NCBI RefSeq assembly: GCF_032854445.1
Contig: NC_088305.1
Coordinates: 21,244,955-21,308,954, forward strand
Length of the DNA stretch: 64,000 nucleotides
Source of the DNA: Liolophura sinensis
Taxonomy: Eukaryota; Mollusca; Polyplacophora; Chitonida; Chitonidae
Direction of reading: 5' to 3'
The position numbers and the translations under genes were made by a program. The notes under the pieces were generated by a model that ran no database searches, was not told the origin of the DNA, and worked only from the letters and a program-made list of their open reading frames with translations. Every line of letters starts with the position of its first letter. Within the stretch, counting starts at the first letter, position 1. Below, in pieces: positions 11,361 through 23,656 of the stretch.

Positions 11361-12411
11361 GTACGTTCTTCTTTGTCGTTTTTTCTGTGCTTTATCTTGA
11401 TATGCTTTGAAGGATTTTATTCACCAGTAGTGTTCCCAGACCAAACTTGGCGAGGGTAAAGCTTAGACACACGTGTATATTTCCCGAACATTGCTTTCTG
11501 CCCACATGTCATCGTTAATCTGATAACGTACTTCATAAAGCCCTTGTTATATCGCCATGTCTTGTCGACCCAGCTGCTTCCGTACAATTAATAAGACACT
11601 GGGGAATGCCTCGTGCAAGACACACCATTGTTCGTGTCGTAAAAGTCTGTCTTTCTGATACCTGCATGTCCACGGAACATGGAAATTCCGCGTGTCAAAA
11701 ACTTTACATCTGCGCTGGTCCAAAGCAATGCGATAGAAAAGGAAATGAAACTCAGATTTATGGTTCCAATATTCCCCAAGGACATTTTTAAAATCACAAT
11801 TATAAAGAGAGCGCAATAAACATACCTGCCTTAATTTCTCGCCCAGGCATTAGCTCCAACGGAGACGCATGTGCCAAAGAATATATATGTTCTTATTAAC
11901 TTAAAACCACAAACCATTTGAAATTTATCTTGCATAATGCGTCATATCCGACACTGCTTTTAAAAGTTTTTTTTTTCGGAACTAGTGGTTTTTTTACATT
12001 CCCTCGTTTTGACGAGAATGTCACTGTAGTATTTGTAGTGTAAGACAGACGGGCCTATGTATCCAACATGTGCAGCCAATCACTTAATCAGACTGACTAT
12101 TTCGATACTTCGGTTTACTTCCATCTAGCCTAAGAGAATGTACAAAGATTGTGTAATTAGATTACAAAATTGCATTAAAAATTGCAGGAGATAGGATTGA
12201 ACCAGAATTTTTAATATTTGTGAGATAATCTTCCATCGCTGTGATTTCACAGTCCTGCTATAGGTTTCCAAGAGAACTTAACTTCCGGATCAAGGCAAAC
12301 ATTACACATATCTGAGCTCTGATGTATTGCATTACCTCATGTGCATCGGAGGTTAGGCAATGTCATCTCATATTTAGTAGGTTAAAGTGATAAAGTTGTC
12401 CAAATTCAACA

Positions 12412-12732
12412 TATTTCTCGGTAGTATATACTTCAGTGTTTGATTCTTGGTAGTATATACTTCAGTGTTTGATTCTCGGTAGTATATACTTCAGTGTTTG
12501 ATTCTCGGTAGTATATACTTCAGTATTTGATTCTCGGTAGTATATACTTCAGTGTTTGATTCTTGGTGGTATATACTTCAGTGATTGATTCTTGGTAGTG
12601 TGTACTTCAGTGTTTGATTCTCGGTAGTATATACTTCAGTATTTGATTCTCGGTAGTATATACTTCAGTGTTTGGTTCTTGGTAGTATATACTTCAGTGT
12701 TTGATTCTCGGTAGCATATACTTCAGTGTTAA
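12412..12732. repeat. 29-bp tandem array, 11 copies
   Basis: The unit GGTAGTATATACTTCAGTGT plus TTGATTCTC begins at 12420 and repeats every 29 bases to about 12732. Copies are nearly identical, with C/T and A/G transitions. The intron sequence before it (11361-12411) shows nothing else. Confidence 0.95.
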
Positions 12733-15070
12733 GATAACAATGGAAATCGGGACAAGCTTTGTCACACAAAATATGTTTGTATTTTGATATTGCATTATCA
12801 CGCTATGCACTCCTCCAGGTATCATTTAGTGGAACATTATTTGATAACGTCACCAGATTAGTAACTCTGGCACGATACACAGATTTCTAATAGAGGTTAA
12901 ACCTCTTTCATCGGCAATTTGTTTGGTTTATTCCATTTTATCTCCTGTGCAATATTTTTGAGCCTAAAACATTATTCCAGCGTATATCAGGATTAACCTG
13001 GCTGAAATACTTAGGGTATAAAAAGTAAGTATGTACAAAATCAATTATGGCAGCTGAAAATTGACTGGAATTAACATTTTCTGTACTTCGTGAACCTAAC
13101 GAAAGGCTGGAATAGTTTTTGTACGATTACGAGTTACGAGACCTTACTAGGAGCCCGTTTCTTAATGAATGGCGCGAGTTTTTGTGTCATTCTATGATCG
13201 CCGTTTTATCTTAACACAGATAAAACTTAAATCCGTCGTTAAACATCCAATAAAATAAAGAGAAAATCCGCTTTATTCTTAAATACTGCCAGTTGTTGTT
13301 TAGGACATCAGAGTTCACCCTCTACTGACGCCCGTTATGTGGCGCCTGTATTGTGGAGAGTGACATGGACGGCCGATCTCTAAATCCCGTTTATGACAGT
13401 TATATTGCTCAATGTTGTAACATTCTAATCTGTCTTCAATCCCTAATCTCCTGTCAAAGCTAACGTTTTTTTAGCATTACCGGGCAAAAGGCTTCACAAA
13501 TACAGATAAAAGGTTTGGTCTTTTTTTTTTCTGGCCACGATTAACCCGACGCAATGTTCTATACGACAGACCCTTGGCTTAGATCATACACATATATCGT
13601 TGCTGTGTCTAGCACTGCAAGAGTTAATCTTCTCTTGAGGCAATCTACAGAGCCTGGTAAGGATAAGATATTAACTGTATAAGTAACGGTATATCATGGA
13701 CGTTTGGAATCGTTAGTCACTGCCGCACTAAACCACTTAAGGTCCGCTGTACAACACTCTAAATATTCTGATCTGATGCATTTTTTTTTTTGTTTTTTAT
13801 ATTTCGCGTTTCCGATATTTGCCCTCGCTACTTAAATTGTATACGATTCGGCAAGATAAGAAAAAATGAACATGTGTAGGTCTAATTGTATAGTTGCATG
13901 TGATTAGAACGAACATCCAAATCCCAGCTTAGCCCAAATTGCCAAAGCTGGCCCGAGATCAGTTTGATCACGCTAAAGAGTGCGGCCCGTAAGCCGGGTG
14001 ATATATGAAATAGCTTGTCCATAGATGTGGAAAGTGTTTTGTAAAGGAAGCGTGGAAGAGAGGCAGATAGGGAGAGTGGGAGAAAAAGACGGAAAGAGAC
14101 CGTGTCTTCGATCGGCTAATCCAGGGATGCAAGTCAGTCACTGTGTCAGTCCTATACAACGATATGTTGAACAGTATCGTAAAGGGCCCGATGTTGACCG
14201 CTGGGTCCCGAGAGAGGCCGACCGTTTCCGGACGAGCCGAGAATTTAGAGTTCAAATCTCACAGGGATTAGATGGGGAATAACTCATTTGTGGGCCTATA
14301 AACAGGTATACATATTTGATGACGTTATAAATGAGCGCTGGTAAACAGGTGTACTGACCACAGGATGATCGGTGATTTACACACGAGGCTTGGTTTTATC
14401 TCATTTCATACCGGACCGTCCTAACTAGCTGTCAACTCCTCTTAAGACGTCTCCTCCAGGCTGAGCACTGAACGCCATCATTTTGGTGGACGGGTTTTAA
14501 TAAACTCTTAAGCTGGAGAGACAGATTTTCGCCTCCGTCTCTGATGTAGCCGCCCACATGTTGAGATGAAGCGATATTCAATCAAATAATACTTACATAG
14601 CTGCTATTCTGAGGGCCAAATGTCTGTTGTAAAATACGATATAGGGATGAATAATAGTCTGGATGATGATCAACAAATGTCAGCTTGAAGATCTGACACC
14701 TGACAAATCCAAACGAAATATTCAGCGAAGTTTTGGGGGAGTTCGTTCATTCGTTCATATACCACATCCCCAAGCGCTTCACCAATTTTGTGACCAAATG
14801 CCATTGATCACAATCTTGGAATATAGCTAATATTGCCATACTCTTTTTCCTGTAATCCTTAAATCGGATAAATTCACAGATGGGTTTCACGAAAAAACCA
14901 AAACTTCATCAAACTTCTGATAGTGACAAAGTAACATGCTGAAATTTCTTTGGTTACTAGCAGGTACCTGTGGGTTTTTTTTCCTTCTTCTTCTTTTAAG
15001 CCCGTTGCGTTATAAATTAATAAGGAAATACTAAAATTATACGTTCACATTGGAACGACGAGACAGAAAA
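12733..15070. other. Intron sequence, nothing identified
   Basis: Unique-looking DNA with short T runs (13520, 13780) and a purine-rich strand at about 14040-14105. Overlapping frames on both strands at 13968-14282 have no domain signal. A minus-strand CTCF-like half core lies near 13317-13330 (CACCCTCTACTG). Confidence 0.5.
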
Positions 15071-15208
15071 GGTCGCAACCTGCGGATGGTCGTGGATTCC
15101 CCCCTGGCTGTGTCCACTTTCCGCTACCCAGAATGCTGGTAGTCGTCGTGTAAGTGAAAGATCCGTGAGTACGACGTAATACTCCAATCGACTAAATAAA
15201 TAAATTTG
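15071..15208 (+). mobile_element. SINE family A, head-less copy
   Basis: Shows GCAACCTGCGGATGGTCGTG, a GTCGTCGTGTAAGTGAAAGA block and GAGTACGACGTAATACTCCA with an AATAAATAAAT tail. Moderately diverged. The sequence after it, to 15765, is unremarkable. Confidence 0.8.
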
Positions 15209-15765
15209 GCCGATGATCTTTCATCACAGAGCAGAGTAATATGTTAACGAAGCTTATCCAACCTAGTGATAAAGACGTAAAAAACTTACTTGAAACGTCA
15301 CTCAACTGATATGGATACTTTTTATTTCTAAATTTTCGTTATTTACATATCCATATACATATTATTTACATATTTAAATCCATTATTGTGCCTCCCTGTA
15401 TATATAACTCTCCTAGTGATTTTTTTCACGTGTGACATTCTCTTTAAACATTCATTCCTTAGTACTGTGACAGTACCATTTCACTAACAAGAGTTGTTAA
15501 GAATGGAATAGCGTGGTTGTCTAGATTGTTTCCGATCTGGTCCAACAAACGGAAACCATGAAGTGACCAGTCCCGCGTCTGCGCTGTCCATACATCCGGG
15601 TGTCCGTCGCCGCCCAGGACAATGACTGGTGTAATCAGTCAGTCAGACAGTTGCTTGTCTTTGAGTGATTATGTGTGGTCCAGAATTAGCTATAGACAAA
15701 TATGAACATATATAGACATGATACCCGGATTGTCAGATGATGGAAATTTTAGGTTACTCTCTTTG

Positions 15766-15905
15766 ACCGCTTCGATGGCCTATGATAGTTAAAGCGTCAG
15801 CCTCGAAGTCGAGGGATTTGGAATCAAACCCGGGTCAGTTCATACGAAGACTTTAAAATCCGTAGTTGTTGCTTAATGGCTCCTCGTCAAGCCCAAGCAC
15901 ACACA
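15766..15905 (+). mobile_element. tRNA-like SINE head, probably family B
   Basis: GATGGCCTATGATAGTTAAA resembles a degenerate A-box region. GGAATCAAACCCGGGTCA about 45 bases later resembles a B box. The following CATACGAAGACTTTAAAATC and TTGCTTAATGGC blocks parallel the family B copy at 30438-30775. Only the 5' half is present. Confidence 0.55.
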
Positions 15906-16004
15906 AATATATACATAGGCTACTCATTTCATCTTTCGTTTCTCTGTAAATAATCTTTAAATCACAAGACACAGTGCTGTTTTAGCTGCAACAAACCCTA
16001 CAAG

Positions 16005-16090
16005 TCGCTCTGTGTGTCTGTGTGGCTGGTTGGCTGGCTGGGGCGGGCAGGCAGGCGGTCTGGCTGATTGCTTGTCTGTCTGCCTGCCCG
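16005..16090. repeat. Low-complexity TGGC/TGCC-rich tract
   Basis: Short imperfect repeats of TGGCTGG, GGCAGGC and CTGTCTGCC. No gene. Confidence 0.6.
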
Positions 16091-16099
16091 TACAAGCCT

Positions 16100-16365
16100 G
16101 AGTCGGTGAGCTGTACGGAGGCAGGTGTGTATGTGTTAGGATACAGTTAATGATTAATTGGTCAGATTACCTTAACACGATTTTAAACCCAGAACATATC
16201 AGAATTCTTCTTCTCAAGATACAGTGCAGAGACGACTCCACAGGCTTTTAACAACAGACACTTGACACACACACATAGGAGACGACGTCAAAGTAAAAGG
16301 GCAATCTGCTTGTCTCCTGTCGCTTTTCATCACAAGAACGGGGACATATTTCTTTACCTTTTTAA
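16100..16365 (+). repeat. Dispersed repeat X, copy 2
   Basis: Collinear partner of 5040-5275, including the 36-base block at 16286-16321 that differs from the first copy at two positions. The copies are diverged elsewhere, so the insertion or duplication is old. Class unknown. Confidence 0.75.
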
Positions 16366-16561
16366 TTTGTTAACCTTTATACAGAGTTTATCAGCAATCA
16401 GTCAGTTGGTCAGTCGGACTAACTGACTGATTTGTTGTAACGTCAGTAATTCATGTAATGAGAGGCCTGAGTTCAAGACGATATCGACATTGCGAAATGT
16501 CGCATGCAGCTAATGCAAATTTACATTCGTACTCTCCTGAATTACATATATTTAGATTCCT

Positions 16562-16708
16562 AATAATGTATTCTGTTATGAATAACATAATAGTGTGTCA
16601 TATTTAACATAATATACTGTTAGTCTAATAGAATCTTTATGTTGACTTAATAGAATATGTGTGTTATATTTAACAGAATAATCTGTTGCAATAGCAGAAT
16701 ACATTATT
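16562..16708. mobile_element. Short MITE-like element with 14-bp terminal inverted repeats
   Basis: AATAATGTATTCTG at 16562-16575 is the exact reverse complement of CAGAATACATTATT at 16695-16708. The interior is AT-rich with recurring TTTAACA and AATAGAAT blocks. A non-autonomous DNA transposon or folded AT-rich repeat is plausible. No target-site duplication is clear and no coding capacity exists. Confidence 0.5.
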
Positions 16709-17154
16709 TTCTGTTAAACTTAACAGATTAATTTTTTGAGTGTATAAATGTTTCGAAAGGAAGTGTAAATACATTGATTGGATGAAAATGGACGAATACT
16801 AGCCTCTGTCGTCCGACTCTAGAAACTCTGACAAGAGAAGTCACACTGCCGAAGCAGATACTTCTCGTATTTAACTAACCAACCGATGAAAGTCTGAAGA
16901 ACGCTGGACTGACGTATGTTCTTGTGGTCTGTCCGAGTTGGGCGGGTCAATCACGGCGCGTGCTCCGTAACGGGGGCTTGTCAATTAGCGCATGAGCATG
17001 TCCTCGCGTTGAGCAAATGCATTGGAGCAAATTGATTATACTGAAGATGTTTTAGTGCTTGTGTCAACTTTGGGGACTAAAGAGTGGTCATTTACCACAA
17101 GTGTTTTGTAAAAACATATGTGGAGCCCACGGACAAACTTACAACATTCTAGAC

Positions 17155-17995
17155 AAACCTATATATACCAACGACCAACTTTAAGGTTTACTATACAGGC
17201 TTATGTATACCCACGACCAAGTTTACAGCATATCACGCGAACCTCTGTATACCCACAGTATACCTGATCGGCCCATGTATACCCACACTCAACTTTCTGC
17301 TATACCGGGTGAGCGTATATATACCCACACGCAACCTTCTGGTTCACCAAGTTGGCGTATTTATACCCGCAAGCAACTTTCTGGTATACCGGGTGGAAGT
17401 ATATATATCCACGACCAACCTTCCGGTATACCATACACGGGTCTATGTATACGCACAAGCAACTTTCTGCTATATCAGGTGGGCGAATATATACCCACCA
17501 GCAACCTTCTGGTGTTCCGGGTGAGCGTATATATACCTACAAGTACCCTTCAGGTATACCTGACGGTTCTATGTATACTCACGAACAACCGTCTGGTACA
17601 CCGGGTGGGTGTATATGTACCCACGAGTAACCTTCCGGTATACCATACAGGTCTATATATACCCACGAGCTACTCTCTGGTACACCTGGTGGGCTTATGA
17701 CTACCCACGAGCAGTCTTCCGGTATATCATACGGGTCTATATATACCCATGAGCAACTTCTGGTATACCGGGTGGGCGCATGTACACCTACGAGTAACCT
17801 TCAGGTATACCGGGCGCTTCTATGTATACCCACGAGCAGCTCTCCGTAAACCATACGGGCCTATATATACCAAAGATCACCTTCCAGTACACAGGATGGG
17901 TCTATTATACCCACTAGCAACCTTCCCGTACACAAGGCGGGTCTGAATATACCCATGAGTATATATACGGGCATATGTATACCAACAAGCAACCT
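17155..17995. repeat. About 42-bp minisatellite, roughly 20 diverged copies
   Basis: The unit holds TATATATACCCACGAGCAAC, then CTTCTGGTATACCGGGTG, with unit lengths from about 39 to 45. Copies differ considerably. Because many units are multiples of 3, frames stay open for over 150 codons, but the conserved features are DNA blocks and not protein ones. It is clearly related to the adjoining 43-bp array. Confidence 0.88.
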
Positions 17996-18009
17996 TGGTA
18001 TACCAGACA

Positions 18010-18432
18010 GCAATTTATACCCATGAACCAAACTTACAGTATTCCCATTACACGTACCTATACCCATAAACCAAGCTTACAGTATACCCATTAGACGTAC
18101 ATATACCCATGAACCAAACTTACAGTATACCCATTACACGTACCTATACCCATAAACCAAGCTTACAGTATACCCATTAGACGTACATATACCCATGAAC
18201 CAAACTTACAGTATACCCATTACACGTACCTATACCCATAAACCAAGCTTACAGTATACCCATTAGACGTACATATACCCATAAACCAAGCTTACAGTAT
18301 ACCCATTAGACGTACATATACCCATGAACCAAACTTACAGTATACCCATTACACGTACCTATACCCATAAACCAAGCTTACAGTATACCCATTAGACGTA
18401 CATATACCCATGAACCAAACTTAGAGTATACT
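18010..18432. repeat. 43-bp minisatellite with an 86-bp alternating higher-order unit
   Basis: Two versions of a 43-bp unit alternate. One has CCATTACACGTACC and ATAAACCAAGCTT, the other CCATTAGACGTACA and ATGAACCAAACTT. At 18251-18293 a single hybrid copy (second-type start, first-type end) breaks the alternation. The unit shares ATACCCAYGA, CAA and GTATACC blocks with the 42-bp array immediately to its left. Confidence 0.93.
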
Positions 18433-19652
18433 TGGAAGACAACATATCGCATTTCTGTAATGAGATATTTTAATCTTCCGAATCAAAGAAGATATTTGTA
18501 TGTAAATGTAGAGCTGCAAAGTTTCAATGCATTGTCAGTTGATGGATATTCATGGCACGTTGTCAGTGACTGGTAGTTGAACCGTGGGATTGAAATACAG
18601 TCGTGCTGGCACACCCGTCGGGGTGCAGTGCTGAGGATACCGTATCCCGACTGGGAGGGAATATAGAGGCCACCCAGGCCAACGAAGCATGCCATCGCAA
18701 CTCTTCGTGCCTTCATACCATATCCCTCTTCCAAATCCTGGCGGCACGAGACCTGTCAACCTTTGACTTGCTAAGGTCGTTCCCTGCAGAGGATTCAATG
18801 GCTTGTTACTTAAAGGTCACGACCTCTGTGACCTCGCCCAGGGATGTGTCGCTTGACTTCCTATAATGTAACCGGAGCTTTACCAATGCCCCGGAAGGAT
18901 TTCGTAACTGGCATAAACACATTAACTTTATCACTAGTAGTATCAATTAAGCAATGCCGATATTTTCATATTTTTGTTTTCAAAGTTGCTGTAAATGTAT
19001 CGTGGCTGGCCGTTGAAATACCACTGCACGGTGGATTTGCGGTTTGAATGTTAGCAATTCGGCAATAAGCGACCTAAGAGATTCTGTCGTTGGCTTTTAA
19101 ACGTTTGACACTGGAACAAATCCTCCATCCGTAAGTAAATTGTACCCATGCGAAATCTATGGGGTGCAGTCTCCTCACCCCACTGTCACTTCTCCCTCTT
19201 ACCACCGTTTTTCAGCCCAATGCCGACAGGATTGTAGAAAGTCGGGTTCATGTCATCCTATTTGTGGCTAATATGCATCTATCCCACCTGAAACCCACAT
19301 AAGCTTTCGCGGTGACGGCGAAAATCGAGACTTGCCAGACGTTCATGAGACTAGAGTGCTCACTGACCGTTATATGAACGATCCATAATGGCGGCGGTCC
19401 TCATGAAATGGTAATATTACATTTTACTTTAGACGGCAGTTCAGACATTGAGCAATAACAAATGAAAGCAGTTAGCCCGAAAGATATAATCATTTCCGAG
19501 CATAAATGTCATAAAGTTTTAATCAATACGTTTGGATATTGACAGGCACAACTGATCAACACGACTGAACCGTGGAGAGAACGTCATAATTTGACATTTC
19601 AAACACTTCCTCGTTAATCTGACTTAGCGTAAGAGCCTATTTTTCCCTGCTG
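18433..19652. other. Intron sequence with a small cluster of AGGTCA half-sites
   Basis: Mostly unremarkable. At 18814-18819 AGGTCA and at 18829-18834 TGACCT form an inverted repeat with 9-base spacing, overlapping AGGTCACGACCT. These resemble nuclear-receptor half-sites. Frames on both strands across 18483-18866 have no recognisable protein features. Confidence 0.4.
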
Positions 19653-19760
19653 GACATTTGTCCATCAATGTCAACATTTGTCCATCATTGTCAACATTTG
19701 TCCATCAATGTCAACATTTGTCCATCAGTGTCAACATCTGTCCATCAGTGTCAACATTTT
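19653..19760. repeat. 20-bp tandem array, 5 copies
   Basis: The unit ACATTTGTCCATCAATGTCA repeats five times with one or two substitutions. Confidence 0.92.
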
Positions 19761-20769
19761 CATGTTAGACAACAATTTGTATGTGAACAGTCTACTTTGT
19801 CATCTAAAAATGCGCATATCATCCCTGTAACAAAGGTTAAAAGGAAGCAACAGCTAAAACAGATGACTAAAGGTTGTGATCAAAGAATTCTGCTCTCTTT
19901 CATTACGTCACATTTATATAAAAATAAAAAAAAGTATCAAATTAATAAATTTCTTCTGGTGAAATAAATCAGTAAGCTTAATTTCCGCTCTCATAATGTC
20001 TGATCACTAATCTATGTATTGCGTTCGTGTAATTTGATTGAATACAGTATTAATCAGTTAGCAGGTTTTGGTGATATTGCTCATGATTGGTGAAAATTTC
20101 ATGTAGATTTCATGAATTAATTTCAATTTAATTAATTTCAAGTGAAAGTATTTATATCATAGTCAATGACACGAAGTAGTTTAAAAAATACCAAAATGTA
20201 TTCACTACTAATCTGGTTTGTACTAAACATTTATTTTTTTACGGTCAATTGCATACTCCACCCATTGTATATCGACAGAATGCATTGTACTACCGACGAT
20301 GGAAGCCTAGGCTCAGCGCCTCCTGTTTAGTATGGATGTATGTGCATAGAAATTGGATGGGTGGGCTGAATATATCAGTATAATTTAGATGAATGTGAAT
20401 AGGAGCTCGTAGAGGGTGCTGTACCAATTACAAGGAGATACGAGACTTCTGACCGAGACGATGTATATACCACGCAGGCGACACGCTCGCGCGCATAGTA
20501 GTATAGCGCATTGGAAGAGACTGTCTAGCTCATGGACAACTTTAATCAGGTGCGTAGTCTCAGTGGATTAAACAGTTGAGACGACCTAGAAACGGTAGTT
20601 AGCAATAAACATCTGTGTAGGAATGGTTTCATTGCGAAAGTGACCCCATCAGCTTAGGTTTTCGTTCCCAAAGAACAGACTGTCGGCTTTCTCCTGCAAG
20701 CCCAGACCTTGTATTACATTTGTTACCTCCGTCAAATAAAGCCAACTGGATGACCATAGTCACGTGAAA
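19761..20769. other. Intron sequence, nothing identified
   Basis: AT-rich to 20250, then more balanced. No exon, RNA gene or repeat that I can support. Confidence 0.5.
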
Positions 20770-21950
20770 CGACAAGCAGAACATATTCGTTTCCATACTT
20801 CAGTTTAAAGCACCATCAAGGAAAACAAGGAAACCAAGTTTGTTTCCATATTTTGATGTATTGCACCACTGCATGTTTGTATCGATATTTGGGTTTAATG
20901 CACCACTGAGAAACGACAGGCAGAGCATGTTTGTATCGGTATTTGGGTTTAACACACTAGCGAGAAACGACAGACAGGACATGTTTGTATCGATATTTGG
21001 GTTTAATGCACCGCTGAGAAACGACAGGCAGAGCATGTTTGTATCGATATTTGGGTTCAATGCACCACTGAGAAACGACAGACAGAGCATGCTTGTACCG
21101 ATATTTGGGTTTAATTCACCACTGAGAAACGACAGGCAGAACATGTTTGTACCGATATTTGAGTTTAATGCACCATCCAGAAACGACAGACAGAGCATGT
21201 TTGTATCGATATTTGGGTTTAATTCACCACTGAGAAACGACAGGCAGAGCATGTTTGTACCGATATTTGAGTTTAATGCACCATCCAGAAACGACAGACA
21301 GAGCATGTTTGTATCGATATTTGGGTTTAATTCACCACTGAGAAACGACAGGCAGAGCATGTTTGTAACGATATTTGGGTTTAATGCACCGCTGAGAAAC
21401 GACAGGCAGAGCATGTTTGTATCGATATTTGGGTTTAATTCACCACTGAGAAACGACAGACAGAGCATGTTTGTATCGATATTTGGGTTTAATTCACCAC
21501 TGAGAAACGACAGGCAAAGCATGTTTGTAACGATATTTGGGTTTAATGCACCGCTGAGAAACGACAGACACCATGTTTGTATCGATATTTGGGTTTAATG
21601 CACCGCTGAGAAACGACAGACAGAGCATGTTTGTATCGGTATTTGGGTTTAACACACTTTCGAGAAACGACAGACAGGACATGTTTGTACCGATATTTGA
21701 ATTTAATGCACTATCGAGAAACGACAGGCAGAGCATGTTTGTATCGATATTTGAGTTTAATGCACCATCAAGAAACGACAGGCAGAACATGTTTGTATCG
21801 ATATTTGGGTTTAATGCACCATCAAGAAACGACAGGCAGAACATGTTTGTATCGATATTTGGGTTTAATGCACCATTGATAAACCACAGTCAAAGCATGT
21901 TTGTTTCGATATTTGGGTTTAATGCACCATTCCGGAAACGACAGGTGATC
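20770..21950. repeat. 54-bp minisatellite, about 22 copies
   Basis: The unit holds ATGTTTGTATCGATATTTGG, GTTTAATGCACC and GAGAAACGACAGGCAGAGC. The first two copies (20770-20870) are degenerate. Between 21150 and 21350 two versions alternate (TGAGTTTAATGCACCATCC and TGGGTTTAATTCACCACTG), giving a local 108-bp unit. A 2-base deletion near 21570 shifts the frame. Both strands stay open for about 240-250 codons because the period is a multiple of 3. This is a satellite property, and no ATG-initiated, spliced or domain-like protein is evident. Confidence 0.95.
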
Positions 21951-23149
21951 GTCCATTAAACGGAAATATCACAAACATGCCTTTCTTGTTGTTTCTCTCA
22001 GCATAAAATAAATTTATTTGTCCGGGACAACATTTTCCAGCCAGATTGAACGTTAAGGTTGAGGCCTTGCTACGATATGACGGCCACAAGTACAATGTAG
22101 GCGTATATCCAAGTGAAAAGTGGCAGCGAGTCAAAAGGGAAGGTCACAAGAGGGTAGGGAGTAAAGCCATGAAAATGCTCACTACGCGTAATGTACAAGA
22201 TGTGCGATTGTTGGATTTGTGACTGCTCACGATTTCGTTAAGCTTAGGAGGCATTTGGCGAGGTTATTCCAGGTACGTTATAGGATAGCTAATGAGCAGA
22301 CTGACTTTAACCAGAATTGGTACAATCAAGGCTATGGCATGCCTCAATTTGAATGTATGCGACATGTTTTCCATATAGCAGCGTGAGTGTTTGTAGTCAC
22401 AAGTTTTCTTCAGATATACGGTTTTAGTGATAACATAAAAGACACGGGGTGGATATTGAAACCCGATAGAGCTATAGTTCTGCATAAAAGGATTCACATT
22501 CGCACTGAGAGAATAAGCGAATCTGCATGCTATAACAAGCAGGTGTTGAATACACTAAGCAAGCCGTTGAATACAACAAAAATTCATACCGTATTGACAT
22601 TTGCATTTATGAGTAAGTAAAGAAACACATATGTTTTCGCATAGAGTGCGACTTTGTGGCATAAAACGATCACAGTTTGTTCTAAAACAAACCAAACAGG
22701 TCTTCCAGGATTATAAAAATGTCTAAAAATATATCTAAAGCTCTCTGAAATAGCCTCGATCTACTACATTGGCTGGGTATTAGTTGTAAGTTCAACGCAC
22801 GTACCCTGCGGTTTGTGTACACTGGGATCAAGGTGTGGCTCGACCTCAGTCCACAGAAGAAGCCGTAGGAACGAGGTTGCATACCCTCATATTAGCAAAC
22901 AGTCTAAGTCTTTTGTACACATGCGCGGGTTAAGCGCTGTGTTCTAACCCTACCATTCAGTATAGGTGACACGGGAAATCGCTGCTGGGTCACGAAAGGC
23001 GTGAAAGGGTCAGGCAGTCGGTGGAACGAGAAACAAGTCCTGATTACCCACAAAGAAGTAGTCCACGCTTGCGGAGGTGTGATGACATTTAGTAGGATAC
23101 TATTTTCGGCATTTTATTTTAAATATGAAAACGCTTGGACGTCATACGG
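21951..23149. other. Intron sequence, nothing identified
   Basis: No exon, RNA gene or repeat seen. Short frames only. Confidence 0.5.
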
Positions 23150-23267
<118 letters not shown>

Positions 23268-23269
23268 AA

Positions 23270-23490
23270 GGCTATGCGTGTATGTGTGTATTGCATTGGC
23301 GTCATGCGACGTGTTTGTATACATGTATAAGTCTTCAATGGCCTGGACTGATTGCGTGTGTGCATATATTTATATGGACATGCACTTGTATGTGTGTGCA
23401 ATACTTTGGACGTCATGTACATGTATAAGTTTCCTCTGGCCTGAACCTAATGCGTGTGTGTATCCATGTACATTTGAACATGCATTTGAT
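23270..23490. repeat. Imperfect duplication, unit about 100 bp
   Basis: ACATGTATAAGT then GGCCTG and GCGTGTGTG occur at about 23321-23365 and again at 23419-23460, with GGACGTCAT before the second copy and before the AT run (23137). The AT tract may lie inside an older copy of the same unit. Confidence 0.6.
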
Positions 23491-23656
23491 TTATTTATTT
23501 ATTTTTTCGGTGTTTTACGCCGTACTCAAGAATGTTTCACTTATACAACGGTGGCCAGCATTATGGCGGGAGGAACTGGACAGAGCCTAGGGGAAACCCA
23601 CGACCATCCGCAGGTTGTTGCTGACTTTCCCACGTATGACCGGAGAACAAGCATTT
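23487..23656 (-). mobile_element. SINE family A, head-less copy
   Basis: The + strand shows TTTATTTATTTATT, GGTGTTTTACGCCGTACTCA, GGTGGCCAGCATTATGGCGG, CCCACGACCATCCGCAGGTT and CCCACGTATGACCGGAGA. The tRNA-like head is lost. Confidence 0.9.

Noticed and set aside
17203-17946. Several overlapping + strand frames, one of 165 codons
   Set aside because: They translate the 42-bp minisatellite in three frames. No frame is preferred.
20800-21959. Frames of 116-252 codons on both strands
   Set aside because: They are translations of the 54-bp satellite. Being open on both strands at once follows from the period and does not indicate a protein.
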